Positions 29,329-39,094 of a stretch of DNA of 64,000 nucleotides are shown here, piece after piece. Within the stretch, counting starts at the first letter, position 1, and every line of letters starts with the position of its first letter. The DNA is from Chitinophagaceae bacterium (GTDB lineage: Bacteria > Bacteroidota > Bacteroidia > Chitinophagales > Chitinophagaceae). The position numbers were made by a program, and so were the translations under genes. The notes under the pieces were generated by a model. It saw only the letters and a program-made list of their open reading frames with translations, had not been told where the DNA came from and ran no database searches. The stretch is from NCBI GenBank assembly GCA_016721085.1, contig JADKJI010000021.1, forward strand, positions 62,001-126,000, written 5' to 3'.

Positions 29329-30768
29329 ATGAAACAATTTCTACTCATTACCTTATTGGCCTTTGGGGGTCATCAACTATTCGCTCAACCCGGATATGCT
29401 ATCTCTGTAACCTTAAAGCCATACAAGAATACCTGGGTGTATCTTGGCTATCATTATGGTGCAAAGAAGGCCCTGGCAGATTCTGTAAAACTGGATATTA
29501 ATTCCCATGGCGTTTTTACCGGAAAGCAAGCTTTGCCCGGTGGTATCTACTTCCTTGTTTCTCCCCGTAAAGAAATTTTATTCGAATTACTTATCGATAA
29601 ACAACAGCGATTTTCAATGTCGGCAGACACCCTGAAACTTCCTTCCGGAATCGTTTTTACCGGCTCTGCAGATAATGCCATGTTCCAGCAGTATACCAAG
29701 TTTGCAAACTATACAGGTATGGCTGCTAATAAAGCCAATAAAGATCTTTCAATTGCAAAAAACGGGCAGGACTCGGCAGCCATTAATAGCTGGATGAAAA
29801 CCCTAGGTAATCAGTTACAGCATTATCGTGACAGTATAAACAAAAAATACCCTTCTTCTTATCTGTCAGCTCTTTTCAAGGCTATGAAGGATCCGGAAGT
29901 TCCACCCACTTCAAAACATCCCGGAGGGAAATATGATTCAAATTATGCATATCAGTATTATAAATCCCATTACTGGGAAGGTGTAAGTTTTGATGATGAA
30001 AGATTGGTGCGGACGCCTTTTTTTGAACCCAAACTGGAAAGGTATTATCGCGACCTGGTAGCACCCAATCCCGATTCAATTATCAAGGAAGTGGATTATA
30101 TGCTCTTATATTCCCGTACCAGCAAGGAAATGTATAAGTTCCTGATGGTACACTTTGTTCAGAAATATGTGAATCCGGAGTTCATGGGACAAGATGCTGT
30201 GTTTGTACACCTGTTTGAGAAATATGTAAACGCTGGTAAAACAGATTTCTTTACCGAACAGTACAAAGAGTTCATGACCAAGAGAGCCTATAGTCTTATG
30301 GCTAACTTGATTGGTCAGCCTGCCGCCAATCTCGATATGGTGGATACAACGGGTAAGCCAGATCCATTGTATGGGATAAAATCTGACCTGGTAGTGGTCT
30401 GTTTCTGGGATCCTACCTGTAGTCATTGTAAGGAAACGGTTCCAAGACTTGATTCTATTTACCGCGCTAAATGGAAGGCCGAAGGAGTTAAGATATATGG
30501 GGTGATGACAGATGGTGGAAAGGACACCTGGACGCAATTCATCAGAGAGCATAAATTGGAAGGATGGAATCATGTATACCAACTTCCATCAAAAGAAGCG
30601 GAAGAAAGTGCCGCTGGAAAACCATCTTACAAGCAGCTGTATGATGTATACCAAACGCCACTTTTATATTTGCTGGATAAAGACAAGAGAATTGTAGCAA
30701 AGAAATTAAGTCTGGAGCAACTCAATGAAGTGATCACTCTCAAGATAAAAAAATCAACATCCCATTAA
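29329..30768 (+). CDS. TlpA-like thioredoxin-fold protein with DUF4369/DUF5106-type N-terminus
   Basis: A signal peptide (ends LFAQ) is followed by a beta-rich DUF4369-like segment (YKNTWVYLGYHYGAKKA), a helical DUF5106-like middle and a C-terminal redoxin domain. The active site reads FWDPTCSHCKETVP, a CxxC motif preceded by Trp-Asp-Pro, and the cis-Pro region YQTPLLYLLD is intact. Such periplasmic TlpA-family proteins reduce disulfides or assist cytochrome maturation. The gene ends 4 nt before the parvulin-type PPIase, so the pair probably acts in envelope protein folding. Confidence 0.85.
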   Translation: MKQFLLITLLAFGGHQLFAQPGYAISVTLKPYKNTWVYLGYHYGAKKALADSVKLDINSHGVFTGKQALPGGIYFLVSPRKEILFELLIDKQQRFSMSADTLKLPSGIVFTGSADNAMFQQYTKFANYTGMAANKANKDLSIAKNGQDSAAINSWMKTLGNQLQHYRDSINKKYPSSYLSALFKAMKDPEVPPTSKHPGGKYDSNYAYQYYKSHYWEGVSFDDERLVRTPFFEPKLERYYRDLVAPNPDSIIKEVDYMLLYSRTSKEMYKFLMVHFVQKYVNPEFMGQDAVFVHLFEKYVNAGKTDFFTEQYKEFMTKRAYSLMANLIGQPAANLDMVDTTGKPDPLYGIKSDLVVVCFWDPTCSHCKETVPRLDSIYRAKWKAEGVKIYGVMTDGGKDTWTQFIREHKLEGWNHVYQLPSKEAEESAAGKPSYKQLYDVYQTPLLYLLDKDKRIVAKKLSLEQLNEVITLKIKKSTSH

Positions 30769-30772
30769 TGCC

Positions 30773-32716
30773 ATGAAAAGCTTTATTAAAGCATGGTTGC
30801 TGATAATTGCAACTGGTGTTAGTTTACAAGCAGCGGCTCAAAACCTTTTTACCTATGGAACACATGGAGTAAAACAGGAAGAGTTTTTAAAAGCATATTC
30901 AAAGAATAATACCGATACAAAACCTACAGAACAATCATATCGCGACTACCTCAATCTGTATATACGTTTCAAATTGAAAGTGCAGGCTGCACTCGATTTG
31001 CATCTCGATACACTTCCGGGACAGGTGGCAGAGTTAAAGAATTTCAGGGGTCAGATTGCTGAGGGCTACATGAATGATGAGGCAAGCATTAATGCATTGA
31101 TTGATGAAGCCATGGATAGAAGTACAAAAGATATCCAGGTATCTCATCTGTTTATTGCGGTCCCAAAAACAGCTTCAGCCCAGGAAGTGGAAAAAGCAAG
31201 GTTGAGGGCGGAAGATTTATTTTCAAGAATACAGAAGGGGGAGGATTTTGGAAGACTGGCTGCCGAATATTCTGAAGATCCTGAAGCAAAGAACAACAAG
31301 GGACAATTAGGATATATCACCACTTTTGTGTTGCCTTATGATATTGAAAATGTTGTGTATTCTATTCCAACTGGAGCAGTATCAAAACCTTTCAAAAGCA
31401 GCATAGGGTTTCACCTCTTTAAAAAAACTGCAGAGAGAAAAGCACTGGGAAGAATTAGGGTGGCGCAGATATTATTGAATTTTCCTCCTGATGCCAGTAC
31501 GCAACAGAAAGAAGCCATAAAAGAAAGGGCTGACTCAATCTATAAAGCACTAAAGGGTGGAGCTGATTTCAAGAATATGGCACTGCAATTCAGTAACGAT
31601 AATATCAGTTACCAGAACGGTGGGGAGATGCAGGAATTCGGTGTGGGTCGTTATGAACCAGCATTTGAATCGATGGCATTCTCATTAAAGCAAGATGAAG
31701 AAATTGGAGCACCAGTAGCCACATCTTATGGCTATCACATCATAAAACGACTCAGGCTTATTCCAGTTACTGTCAATAAAACTAATATTGCTGAAAGGGA
31801 TAACTATCGTCAAGTAATATCCGCAAATGACCGTGTTGTGGTTTCTCGTGCAGCATTGCTGAAAAAAATTCAACAACAAACAGGGTATAAGAAGTTTCCA
31901 TATAACCAGGCTGCCTTTGAAGCTATAACACAAAATGCCTTAGAAGGAAAACCCAAATTGGCAAAACAAGCGATTGGAGATAATAGCCAGCCTTTGTTTG
32001 GCTTCAGGAACAAGAATATTACCATGGGTGATTGGTTGAATTATGTAGATGCTATAAAGGGAATTGAGACTTTGAGAAATGGCAATACCACCATCCAGCT
32101 TCTGGAGAAATACACGGAAGCAACAGCATTGGAGTATTATCGTGATCATCTTGAAGAATACAATAAAGATTTTGCGTATCAATTACGCGAATTCAAGGAA
32201 GGTAATTTGCTTTTTGAAGTGATGCAGCGGAAAATTTGGGATGTAGCTTCTCTTGATACAACTGGACTTCAACAATATTACAAGGCGCATAAAAACAATT
32301 ATTGGTGGGAAGCCAGTGCTGATGCATTGATTGTAACGGCTACCACAGACTCAATTGCTACCGCTGCAAAAGCAAGGTTTGCTGCTGACATTTCTAACTG
32401 GAAAAAGATTCTGGACATCAGTGATGGCACCCTTCAGGGAGATTCAGGACGATTTGAACTCGGGCAGTTACCAGTAATTGAAAGAACAGCCTTCACTCCC
32501 GGACTCATGACCGCCAATGTTAAAAACGAAACAGATAATAGTGCCACTTTCTGTTATATACTAAAGGTCTACAATAACCGCGAACCTCGTAGTTTCCAGG
32601 ATGCAAGAGGTTTTGTAATCAACGACTATCAAACTTATTTGGAAGAGAAGTGGGTTAGTGAACTCAAGAAGAAGTATCCTGTTTTAATAAATGAAGCTGT
32701 ATTTAGGAAGCTTTAA
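30773..32716 (+). CDS. Periplasmic parvulin-type peptidyl-prolyl isomerase with two PPIC domains
   Basis: A signal peptide (residues about 1-22, ends AAAQ) precedes a helical region and two tandem parvulin domains: one with SHLFIAVP, FGRLAAEYSEDPEAKNNKGQLG and IGFHLFKK, the next with VAQILLNFP, FKNMALQFSNDN and SYGYHIIKR. The roughly 280-residue C-terminus is helical and specific to Bacteroidota homologues. At 647 aa it is larger than SurA. It should act on unfolded outer-membrane or secreted proteins. It is coupled to the upstream redoxin gene. Confidence 0.85.
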   Translation: MKSFIKAWLLIIATGVSLQAAAQNLFTYGTHGVKQEEFLKAYSKNNTDTKPTEQSYRDYLNLYIRFKLKVQAALDLHLDTLPGQVAELKNFRGQIAEGYMNDEASINALIDEAMDRSTKDIQVSHLFIAVPKTASAQEVEKARLRAEDLFSRIQKGEDFGRLAAEYSEDPEAKNNKGQLGYITTFVLPYDIENVVYSIPTGAVSKPFKSSIGFHLFKKTAERKALGRIRVAQILLNFPPDASTQQKEAIKERADSIYKALKGGADFKNMALQFSNDNISYQNGGEMQEFGVGRYEPAFESMAFSLKQDEEIGAPVATSYGYHIIKRLRLIPVTVNKTNIAERDNYRQVISANDRVVVSRAALLKKIQQQTGYKKFPYNQAAFEAITQNALEGKPKLAKQAIGDNSQPLFGFRNKNITMGDWLNYVDAIKGIETLRNGNTTIQLLEKYTEATALEYYRDHLEEYNKDFAYQLREFKEGNLLFEVMQRKIWDVASLDTTGLQQYYKAHKNNYWWEASADALIVTATTDSIATAAKARFAADISNWKKILDISDGTLQGDSGRFELGQLPVIERTAFTPGLMTANVKNETDNSATFCYILKVYNNREPRSFQDARGFVINDYQTYLEEKWVSELKKKYPVLINEAVFRKL

Positions 32717-32724
32717 GCTTTTTT

Positions 32725-32851
32725 ATGCCTAAGGCTTAAGGCCTAAAGCCTAAAGCTTTGTTCAGACTCTGTCCAAAACTCTTGTCTTCGAATAAATATC
32801 GTTGAGTGGCAAGTATAAGCCCTAGGCTTTAGGCCTTAAGCCTTAGGCATC
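32725..32851. repeat. Inverted pair of heptamer arrays at a convergent gene end
   Basis: Positions 32725-32752 and 32824-32851 are a perfect 28-bp inverted repeat separated by 71 bp. Each arm is an in-phase heptamer array: GCCTAAG, GCTTAAG, GCCTAAA, GCCTAAA at 32727-32754, and the complementary type (TAGGCTT, TAGGCCT, TAAGCCT, TAGGCAT) at 32824-32851, fading out by about 32880. It lies between the stop codons of convergent genes and could end transcription from both sides. Confidence 0.85.
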
Positions 32852-32875
32852 AAGCATCCAGCCTAAGCCTCCCGC

Positions 32876-33841
32876 CTAAAAGATTTCTTTCACCGCATTA
32901 TAAATCACTCTCGGCTTACCCAGTGTGTAGTAGTGAAGAACAGGTACACCGGCTTTTTTCAATTCTTTCGATTGATGAATCAGCCAATCGGTACCAACTT
33001 TTTCAACTTCAAGATCTGTTTTGCATTTGATGATTTCATTGCTGAACTCTGATGGCAGGTCAACATGGAAAGTGCGGGGGATTACCGTCATCTGTTTCTT
33101 TGAAGTGAGCGGTTTCAATCCTGGTATGATAGGAACAGTAATGCCAGCAGCACGGCAGGCATCAACAAATTCAAAATATTTCTGGTTGTTGAAGAACATC
33201 TGGGTGGTGATATATTCAGCTCCAGCGTCTACTTTTGCTTTCAGGTGACTGAGGTCGTTTTCGAGGTTAGGGGCTTCGAAATGTTTTTCTGGGTAGCCGG
33301 CCACTCCAATACAGAAGTTGGTACGAAATCCTTCTCTGATATCTTCTTCCAGATAAATACCGTTATTCAGGTTTACTGTTTGTTTCAGTAAGTCGATAGC
33401 ATATTTGTTTCCACCTGGTTCCGGTTCAAAATTAGTTTCATTCTTAGCGGCATCACCTCTTAAAACAAGTACGTTATCGCAGCCGATAAAATTCAGGTCA
33501 ATAAGGGCGTCTTCCGTTTCCCTTTTATTGAAACCACCACAAATAAGATGTGGAACAGCATCAACATGATAATGGTTCATGATAGCTGCGCAAATACCTA
33601 CAGTTCCGGGACGTTTACGAACTTCTACCTTTTCAAAAGTGCCATCAGCCTTTTTCTTAAATACAAATTCACTTCTATGGTAGGTAACATTGATGAATGA
33701 AGGCTTGAATTCCATCAATGGATCAAGGTGGTCGTATATGGAATTGATGGTCTTACCCTTTAAAGGAGGTAAAATTTCAAAGGAAACCAGGGTGCTTTTT
33801 GCGCTATTTATGTGATCGATTACTTTCATGCCTTCAGTCAA
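32876..33841 (-). CDS. metF: 5,10-methylenetetrahydrofolate reductase
   Basis: MetF reduces methylene-THF to methyl-THF for methionine synthesis, using FAD. The 321-aa length fits the bacterial enzyme. Motifs seen are VSFEILPPLKG (Glu of the catalytic strand), NVTYHRSE, CGGFNKRETEDALIDL and VLVLRGDA, plus GAEYITTQMFFN. The start could be the first Met or the fifth residue Met (33829, MKVIDHINS). It stands alone, divergent from lptB and convergent with the parvulin gene. Confidence 0.95.
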   Translation of the reverse strand: MTEGMKVIDHINSAKSTLVSFEILPPLKGKTINSIYDHLDPLMEFKPSFINVTYHRSEFVFKKKADGTFEKVEVRKRPGTVGICAAIMNHYHVDAVPHLICGGFNKRETEDALIDLNFIGCDNVLVLRGDAAKNETNFEPEPGGNKYAIDLLKQTVNLNNGIYLEEDIREGFRTNFCIGVAGYPEKHFEAPNLENDLSHLKAKVDAGAEYITTQMFFNNQKYFEFVDACRAAGITVPIIPGLKPLTSKKQMTVIPRTFHVDLPSEFSNEIIKCKTDLEVEKVGTDWLIHQSKELKKAGVPVLHYYTLGKPRVIYNAVKEIF

Positions 33842-33930
33842 TTAGTTTGCAAACTTAACTAACCCTTCCCTTTATTACAAATAGCTGTTAATTTGGTTCC
33901 TTAATAATCTCCGGATTGGATTTGTTCCGG

Positions 33931-33938
33931 TATTTTTG
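33931..33938 (+). promoter_or_regulatory. -7 promoter box of lptB
   Basis: TATTTTTG matches TAnnTTTG exactly and lies 18 nt before the TTG start at 33957. No clear -33 element is visible at the usual spacing. Confidence 0.45.
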
Positions 33939-33956
33939 TCAAAATAAACATAGGTC

Positions 33957-34799
33957 TTGATCAGCGAAATACATACACAGGAATTAGTGAAAAGATATGG
34001 CCGCCGAACGGTCGTTAATCAGGTTTCCGTTCAGGTGAAACAGGGTGAAATTGTGGGTCTTCTGGGTCCCAATGGTGCCGGTAAAACCACCACTTTCTAC
34101 ATGGTGGTGGGGCTAATTAAGCCGGATGAAGGCAAGGTATTCCTTGATCAGCAAGAGATAACAGAGATGCCCATGTACAAAAGGGCCCAGTTAGGCATCG
34201 GTTATCTGCCTCAGGAAGCCAGTGTTTTCCGCAAAATGAGCGTGGAAGACAATATCATGGCCATCCTGGAAATGACTAAACTGAGTAAAAAAGAGCAAAA
34301 AGATAAACTGGAGGCCTTATTGGATGAATTCAGGCTTCACCATGTAAGAAAGAACCAGGGGGATAGTCTTAGTGGTGGTGAGAGAAGACGTACAGAAATT
34401 GCCCGGGCGCTGGCTGTTGACCCAAAGTTTATTCTGCTTGATGAACCCTTTGCCGGTGTTGACCCGATAGCGGTGGAAGATATCCAGGCAGTGGTAGCCC
34501 GTTTGAAATATAAGAACATCGGAATACTCATAACCGACCATAACGTGAATGAAACCCTTTCTATTTGCGACAGGGCCTATTTACTGATAGAAGGTAAGAT
34601 CTTTAAACATGGTACTGCTGAAGAATTGGCCGATGATGAAAGGGTAAGAAGACTCTATCTCGGAAGGAATTTTGAGCTGAAACGCAAAGATTATCTCCAT
34701 GAAGAAGCCATGCGCGACAGGGATGATAATTCAGGCTCAACAGAAGGTGCGGCCATGCAGGATCTTCCGAATGCCGATGAATACTTTGAAGCCCCTTGA
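33957..34799 (+). CDS. lptB: LPS export ABC transporter ATP-binding protein LptB
   Basis: LptB powers extraction of lipopolysaccharide from the inner membrane through LptFG. The protein has Walker A (GPNGAGKT), the LptB-typical GIGYLPQEASVF segment, ABC signature (LSGGERRR), Walker B (ILLDEPF) and the switch His (ITDHN). The start is a TTG at 33957: no ATG lies between it and the Walker A region, and homologues begin close to this point. The C-terminus carries about 35 extra polar residues beyond the usual end. lptFG, lptA and lptC are not in the window, as is common in this phylum. Confidence 0.93.
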   Translation: MISEIHTQELVKRYGRRTVVNQVSVQVKQGEIVGLLGPNGAGKTTTFYMVVGLIKPDEGKVFLDQQEITEMPMYKRAQLGIGYLPQEASVFRKMSVEDNIMAILEMTKLSKKEQKDKLEALLDEFRLHHVRKNQGDSLSGGERRRTEIARALAVDPKFILLDEPFAGVDPIAVEDIQAVVARLKYKNIGILITDHNVNETLSICDRAYLLIEGKIFKHGTAEELADDERVRRLYLGRNFELKRKDYLHEEAMRDRDDNSGSTEGAAMQDLPNADEYFEAP

Positions 34800-34846
34800 C
34801 GGGAATCTCCATCTGATTTTACTATTTTAGCCACTTAACATTTCTT

Positions 34847-35536
34847 ATGTCGAGTAAAGTAATCGCCTTTGATGCTGATGATACACTTTGGGTAAATGAA
34901 CCCTATTTCCAGGAAACAGAAAAGAATTTCTGCGCTTTATTGGAAGATTATCTTCCACATCACAGTGTAGCAAAAGAACTTTTCAAGATAGAAATGCAGA
35001 ACCTTTCACTTTATGGATATGGTGTGAAGGGATTCATGTTATCGATGGTGGAGACTGCCTTAAGAGTTTCAGATAATACAGTGCCGCTATCGGTAATAGA
35101 AAAGACACTTTCCTTTGGTAAGGAACTTCTCGAAAAGCCGATTGAACTTCTTGAAGGTGTTGAAGAAGTGCTGCAAACCTTAAAAGGCCGTTTTCGCTTA
35201 GTAGTCGCTACTAAGGGCGACCTCTTAGATCAGGAAAGAAAACTTAAGAAGTCGGGACTGGAGCATTATTTTCATCATATCGAAATAATGAGTGATAAGA
35301 AGGAAGCGGATTATGCCAAACTCATCAAACATCTTGATATAGCGCCTTCCGAATTTGTAATGATCGGTAATTCGCTGAAATCGGATGTGTTGCCGGTATT
35401 GGCATTAGGTGGACATGCTGTACATGTGCCTTATCATACCACCTGGGCGCATGAACATATTGAGGATCCTATTGTTCATGAAAATTTCAGACAAGTGAAT
35501 ACAATAAAGGAAATGCTTCCCTGGTTGCTTTCCTGA
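34847..35536 (+). CDS. HAD superfamily hydrolase
   Basis: The 229-aa protein has HAD motif I (AFDADDTLW), motif II (LVVATKG), motif III (the Lys of KKEADYAKLI) and motif IV (MIGNSLKSDVLPVLALG). The helical cap between motifs I and II makes it subclass I. The DADDTLW variant and overall length match a Bacteroidota group of phosphatase-like HADs without a defined substrate. It lies 28 nt upstream of the adenosine deaminase gene; a nucleotide-phosphatase role would fit but is inference. Confidence 0.85.
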   Translation: MSSKVIAFDADDTLWVNEPYFQETEKNFCALLEDYLPHHSVAKELFKIEMQNLSLYGYGVKGFMLSMVETALRVSDNTVPLSVIEKTLSFGKELLEKPIELLEGVEEVLQTLKGRFRLVVATKGDLLDQERKLKKSGLEHYFHHIEIMSDKKEADYAKLIKHLDIAPSEFVMIGNSLKSDVLPVLALGGHAVHVPYHTTWAHEHIEDPIVHENFRQVNTIKEMLPWLLS

Positions 35537-35563
35537 ATCTTAATATATTTTAATTGATTTCGT

Positions 35564-36556
35564 ATGAATTATCAGGCATTGCCAAAAGTTGAACTGCATC
35601 TGCATCTCGATTGCAGCTTAAGTTATGATGTTGTAAAAAAGATCAGACCCAATATAAGTTTCGAAACCTATGCCGATTCTTTTATTGCTCCACCTAAATG
35701 CACCGATTTAGCCGATTACCTTACAAGGGCTGTAAAAGGTTTTGAATTGATGCAGACAAAGGAGCAATTGCGATTGGTAACACTCGATTTGTTTGATCAG
35801 TTAAAGGCAGATAATGTTATCTATGCTGAAATACGATTCGCTCCTTTGCTTCATATTGCTGGTGGTTTATCGGCAAAAGAAGTAGTGGAAATAATAAACG
35901 AAGCCACTGGAGAAGGTATAAAAGCTACCGGAGTAGAAGCTAGATTGCTGCTTTGCACTTTAAGGCATTATAGTGAAGCCCAAAGCATGCAGACCGTTGA
36001 ACTGGTAAATGAGTTTAAAGGCACTTATGTAGCCGGATTCGATATTGCAGGTGATGAAGCCGGCTTCCCATTAGATAACCATATTGACGCCTACGATTAT
36101 GCCCATAAGCATTCAATCTGCTGCACCGCCCATGCCGGTGAGGCAAGAGGAGCCGATAGTGTTTGGGAAACATTGGATGATTTCCACCCTACACGGATTG
36201 GACATGGAGTTAGAAGTGCTGAAGATGATAAGCTATTGGACCTTTGTAAAAGAGATGATATTCATCTGGAAGTTTGTCCAACAAGTAATGTTCAAACCAA
36301 TGTAGTTGCTACCATACAAGACCATAAAGCCGACTATATCTATAATTATGGGGTGTCGATGAGTATCAGTACCGATGCCCGTACCATTTCGGATACCACC
36401 CTTACAAAAGAGTATGGGTTGATGGAAAAGACATTCAACTGGAATAAGGAGCATTTTCTAAAGTGTAACCTGGAAGCTATCAGGCATTCTTTTATTCCGG
36501 AGGAGCTAAAAGCTTCACTTAGAAGCAGGATAGAAAAGGCTTTTGCCGAAGAGTAA
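35564..36556 (+). CDS. add: Adenosine deaminase
   Basis: The amidohydrolase-fold enzyme converts (deoxy)adenosine to inosine. It has the zinc-binding HLHLD near the N-terminus (His12, His14), the catalytic HAGEA segment, RIGHG and the metal-binding Asp in SISTDAR. In most adenosine deaminases the last motif is NTDDP; here the second Asp is Ala followed by Arg, as in a subgroup of bacterial ADAs, so a changed substrate range is possible. Length (330 aa) is normal. It probably shares a transcript with the HAD gene. Confidence 0.85.
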   Translation: MNYQALPKVELHLHLDCSLSYDVVKKIRPNISFETYADSFIAPPKCTDLADYLTRAVKGFELMQTKEQLRLVTLDLFDQLKADNVIYAEIRFAPLLHIAGGLSAKEVVEIINEATGEGIKATGVEARLLLCTLRHYSEAQSMQTVELVNEFKGTYVAGFDIAGDEAGFPLDNHIDAYDYAHKHSICCTAHAGEARGADSVWETLDDFHPTRIGHGVRSAEDDKLLDLCKRDDIHLEVCPTSNVQTNVVATIQDHKADYIYNYGVSMSISTDARTISDTTLTKEYGLMEKTFNWNKEHFLKCNLEAIRHSFIPEELKASLRSRIEKAFAEE

Positions 36557-36629
36557 CTAACGTATTGTTTCTACATTGAAATCTTTTAGTTCAGTCATTG
36601 CTCCAAATTCTTTATTTTGGTGCTGACAC

Positions 36630-38139
36630 ATGAAACTATTATCACCTGCCATATCATCATTAGCCCGTCAACGCCTTTGGCGCATTGAAGGTTGGAAAGC
36701 ACACCCCGTAGATGCGCAGCGGGAGGTATTGCAGGATCTGGTAACATCGGCCCAGTACACCGAATTTGGAAGGAAGTATAATTTCTCCCAGTTATTCAAT
36801 GTAAGAGCCTTCAAACAGGCGGTCCCGATTCATGAATATGACGACCTGAAGCCCTATATACAAAGGATCATGGACGGGGAGCAGAATATTCTCTGGAATA
36901 CACCGGTGTATTGGTTTGCCAAAAGCAGCGGTACCACCAGTGATAAGAGTAAGTTTATTCCCGTAACTGAAGAAAGCCTGGAAGATTGTCATTATAAAGC
37001 TGCAAAAGATGTTTTGACGCTCTATTATCAGTATAACCCAGATTCTGACCTTCTAACAGGAAAAGGGCTGGTGATTGGCGGCAGCCATACAATAAACCCA
37101 GTGAACCAGGAAGCCCAGTATGGTGACCTGAGTGCTGTATTACTTCAGAACTCCCCCTTTCTGGGCGCATTGGATACGGACCCCAGACCTCAGCGTGGCA
37201 TTGATGGAAGAATGGGAAAGTAAGCTGGAAGTGATGGCAACAAATACCATCAAGGAAGTAGTGACCTCAATTTCGGGCGTACCTACCTGGACGCTATTAT
37301 TATTCAAACGAATTCTTGAGATAACAGGTAAGTCAACCATTTCAGAAGTATGGCCAACCCTTGAATTATATATCCATGGAGGTGTATCTTTTTCACCTTA
37401 CAGGGAACAGTTTGAGAAACTAATTGGCAAAAAGATTCATTATCTCGATATGTATAATGCCAGTGAAGGATTCTTTGCTGCGCAGGATGAACCGGGAGAT
37501 GAAGGTATGTTGTTGTTTTGCGACCATGGTGTTTTCATGGAATTCATGCCGGTTGATGAATATGGGAAGAAGAATCCGCAGACAATTGGATTGAACGATG
37601 TTGAAATAGGAAAGAACTATGCATTGGTGATAAGCACTAATGGTGGACTATGGCGTTACCTGGTAGGAGATACCATTCAATTCACTTCATTACATCCCTT
37701 CAGGATTATTGTATCGGGAAGATTGAAACATTTTATAAATGCTTTCGGTGAAGAATTGATAGTGGATAATGCCGATAAAGCAATTTCAGTGGCTTGCGAA
37801 AAAACAGGTGCGGTTGTGAATGATTATACAGCAGCACCAGTTTATTTCAGTGATGCATCGAATGGCGCACACGAATGGCTGATAGAATTTGAAAAAGCAC
37901 CTGAATGTATCGAGACTTTCACTAAAGAGCTCGATGCCGCACTTAAGGTTGCTAATAGCGATTATGAAGCCAAGAGACATAAGGATATGGCTTTGCGATT
38001 ACCTTTAGTGAAATCCCTTCCAAAAGGAGTTTTCACCGCATGGCTTAAACAAAAAGGTAAACTGGGAGGCCAGCATAAAGTACCACGCTTAAGTAATGAT
38101 CGTAAAATGGTGGAAGAAATTCTAAGCTTAAACCCATAA
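36630..38139 (+). pseudogene. GH3 auxin-responsive-promoter family protein, one frame break
   Basis: Two overlapping frames (36630-37223 and 37132-38139) make one protein of about 502 aa. It shows the acyl-adenylate ANL-type motif FAKSSGTTSDKSKFIPV, the GH3 PFWAHWIRTPDL segment and YNASEGFF. Plant GH3 enzymes conjugate amino acids to hormones; bacterial members are common in Bacteroidota with no established reaction. The break is in a run of five C (37153-37157); with four C the frame joins NSPFWAHW. The next gene starts 3 nt after its stop. Confidence 0.85.
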
Positions 38140-38142
38140 TGA

Positions 38143-39087
38143 ATGGCCGAATCCCAACAGGTTTGTAAGAATTGTGGAAATGAATTTTCTGGCAAATACT
38201 GCAATCAATGCGGGGAGAAGGTATACACAGACCACGATAAGTCAGTACTTCATTTTTTCGAAGACGCAGTTCACTTTTTTACACATTTTGAAGGAACTTT
38301 TTTCAATACCCTCGGTGCCATCTTTACAAAGCCGGGTAAACTATCACTAGATTATTGCAATGGAATCAGGAAAAGGTATTTCAAGCCGCTTTCCTTTTTT
38401 ATGCTGCTGGTGATATTATATCTCTTATTCCCCATGTTTTCCGGATTGAATATGCCCTTCAAATATTATTTGAATGAGAAGGAATATGCAAGGCAATGGA
38501 CAGCTAAGAAAACAGGGATTAATCTTGATAGTGTTTCGACGGAAATAAATAAAGTGATCGTGTCTAAGAATTTCAATTCTGATGAGGATGCATTTCAGTT
38601 CGGGTTACGCTATGCCGATACGGTAATGAGAAGTTTTCCGAAATTTCAGAAACTGGAAACCAAGTTTAATAAGACATCAGAGAAAACATCAAAGATTCTA
38701 TTATTGATCCTGATTCCATTGGCAGCATTTGTATTGTTTTTACTTTCAATAAGGAAGAAAAAATTCTATTTCGATCAATTGGTATTAGCGACTGAACTGA
38801 ATTCTTTTTTCATTTTATTCAGCTTCTTCATTGTCCCATTATTGATTACACTTGTGTACAGGTTTGTTCCAAAGGAGTGGTATTTCATTTTTAGTGATGA
38901 TGGCGTATCACTATTTTCCTATAGTGTATTGGCGCTATTCGGTTTTTTTGCTTTTAAGCGATTTTATAATGATAAATGGTGGTGGGCATTGCCGAAGGGG
39001 TTTTTAGTGTCGGGTAGCCTTTATTTAATTCTCATGATTATTTATAAAAACGTTTTATTTGCAGTAACTTTTTATTTATCCAAATAG
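38143..39087 (+). CDS. DUF3667 zinc-ribbon membrane protein
   Basis: The N-terminus is a four-Cys zinc ribbon (VCKNCGNEFSGKYCNQCGEK), followed by the DUF3667 core (HFFTHFEGTFFNTLGAIFTKPGKL) and about four to five hydrophobic segments (near residues 85-105, 185-205, 220-245, 255-275 and 285-305). DUF3667 proteins are conserved in Bacteroidota and of unknown function. The gene starts 3 nt after the GH3-family gene and ends 7 nt before fabG, so the three are cotranscribed. Confidence 0.85.
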   Translation: MAESQQVCKNCGNEFSGKYCNQCGEKVYTDHDKSVLHFFEDAVHFFTHFEGTFFNTLGAIFTKPGKLSLDYCNGIRKRYFKPLSFFMLLVILYLLFPMFSGLNMPFKYYLNEKEYARQWTAKKTGINLDSVSTEINKVIVSKNFNSDEDAFQFGLRYADTVMRSFPKFQKLETKFNKTSEKTSKILLLILIPLAAFVLFLLSIRKKKFYFDQLVLATELNSFFILFSFFIVPLLITLVYRFVPKEWYFIFSDDGVSLFSYSVLALFGFFAFKRFYNDKWWWALPKGFLVSGSLYLILMIIYKNVLFAVTFYLSK

Positions 39088-39094
39088 CTTTAGT

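Noticed and set aside
32727..32754. Telomere-like TTAGGC/GCCTAA repeat
   Set aside because: The period is seven, not six, the copies are degenerate, and the setting is an internal intergenic spacer.
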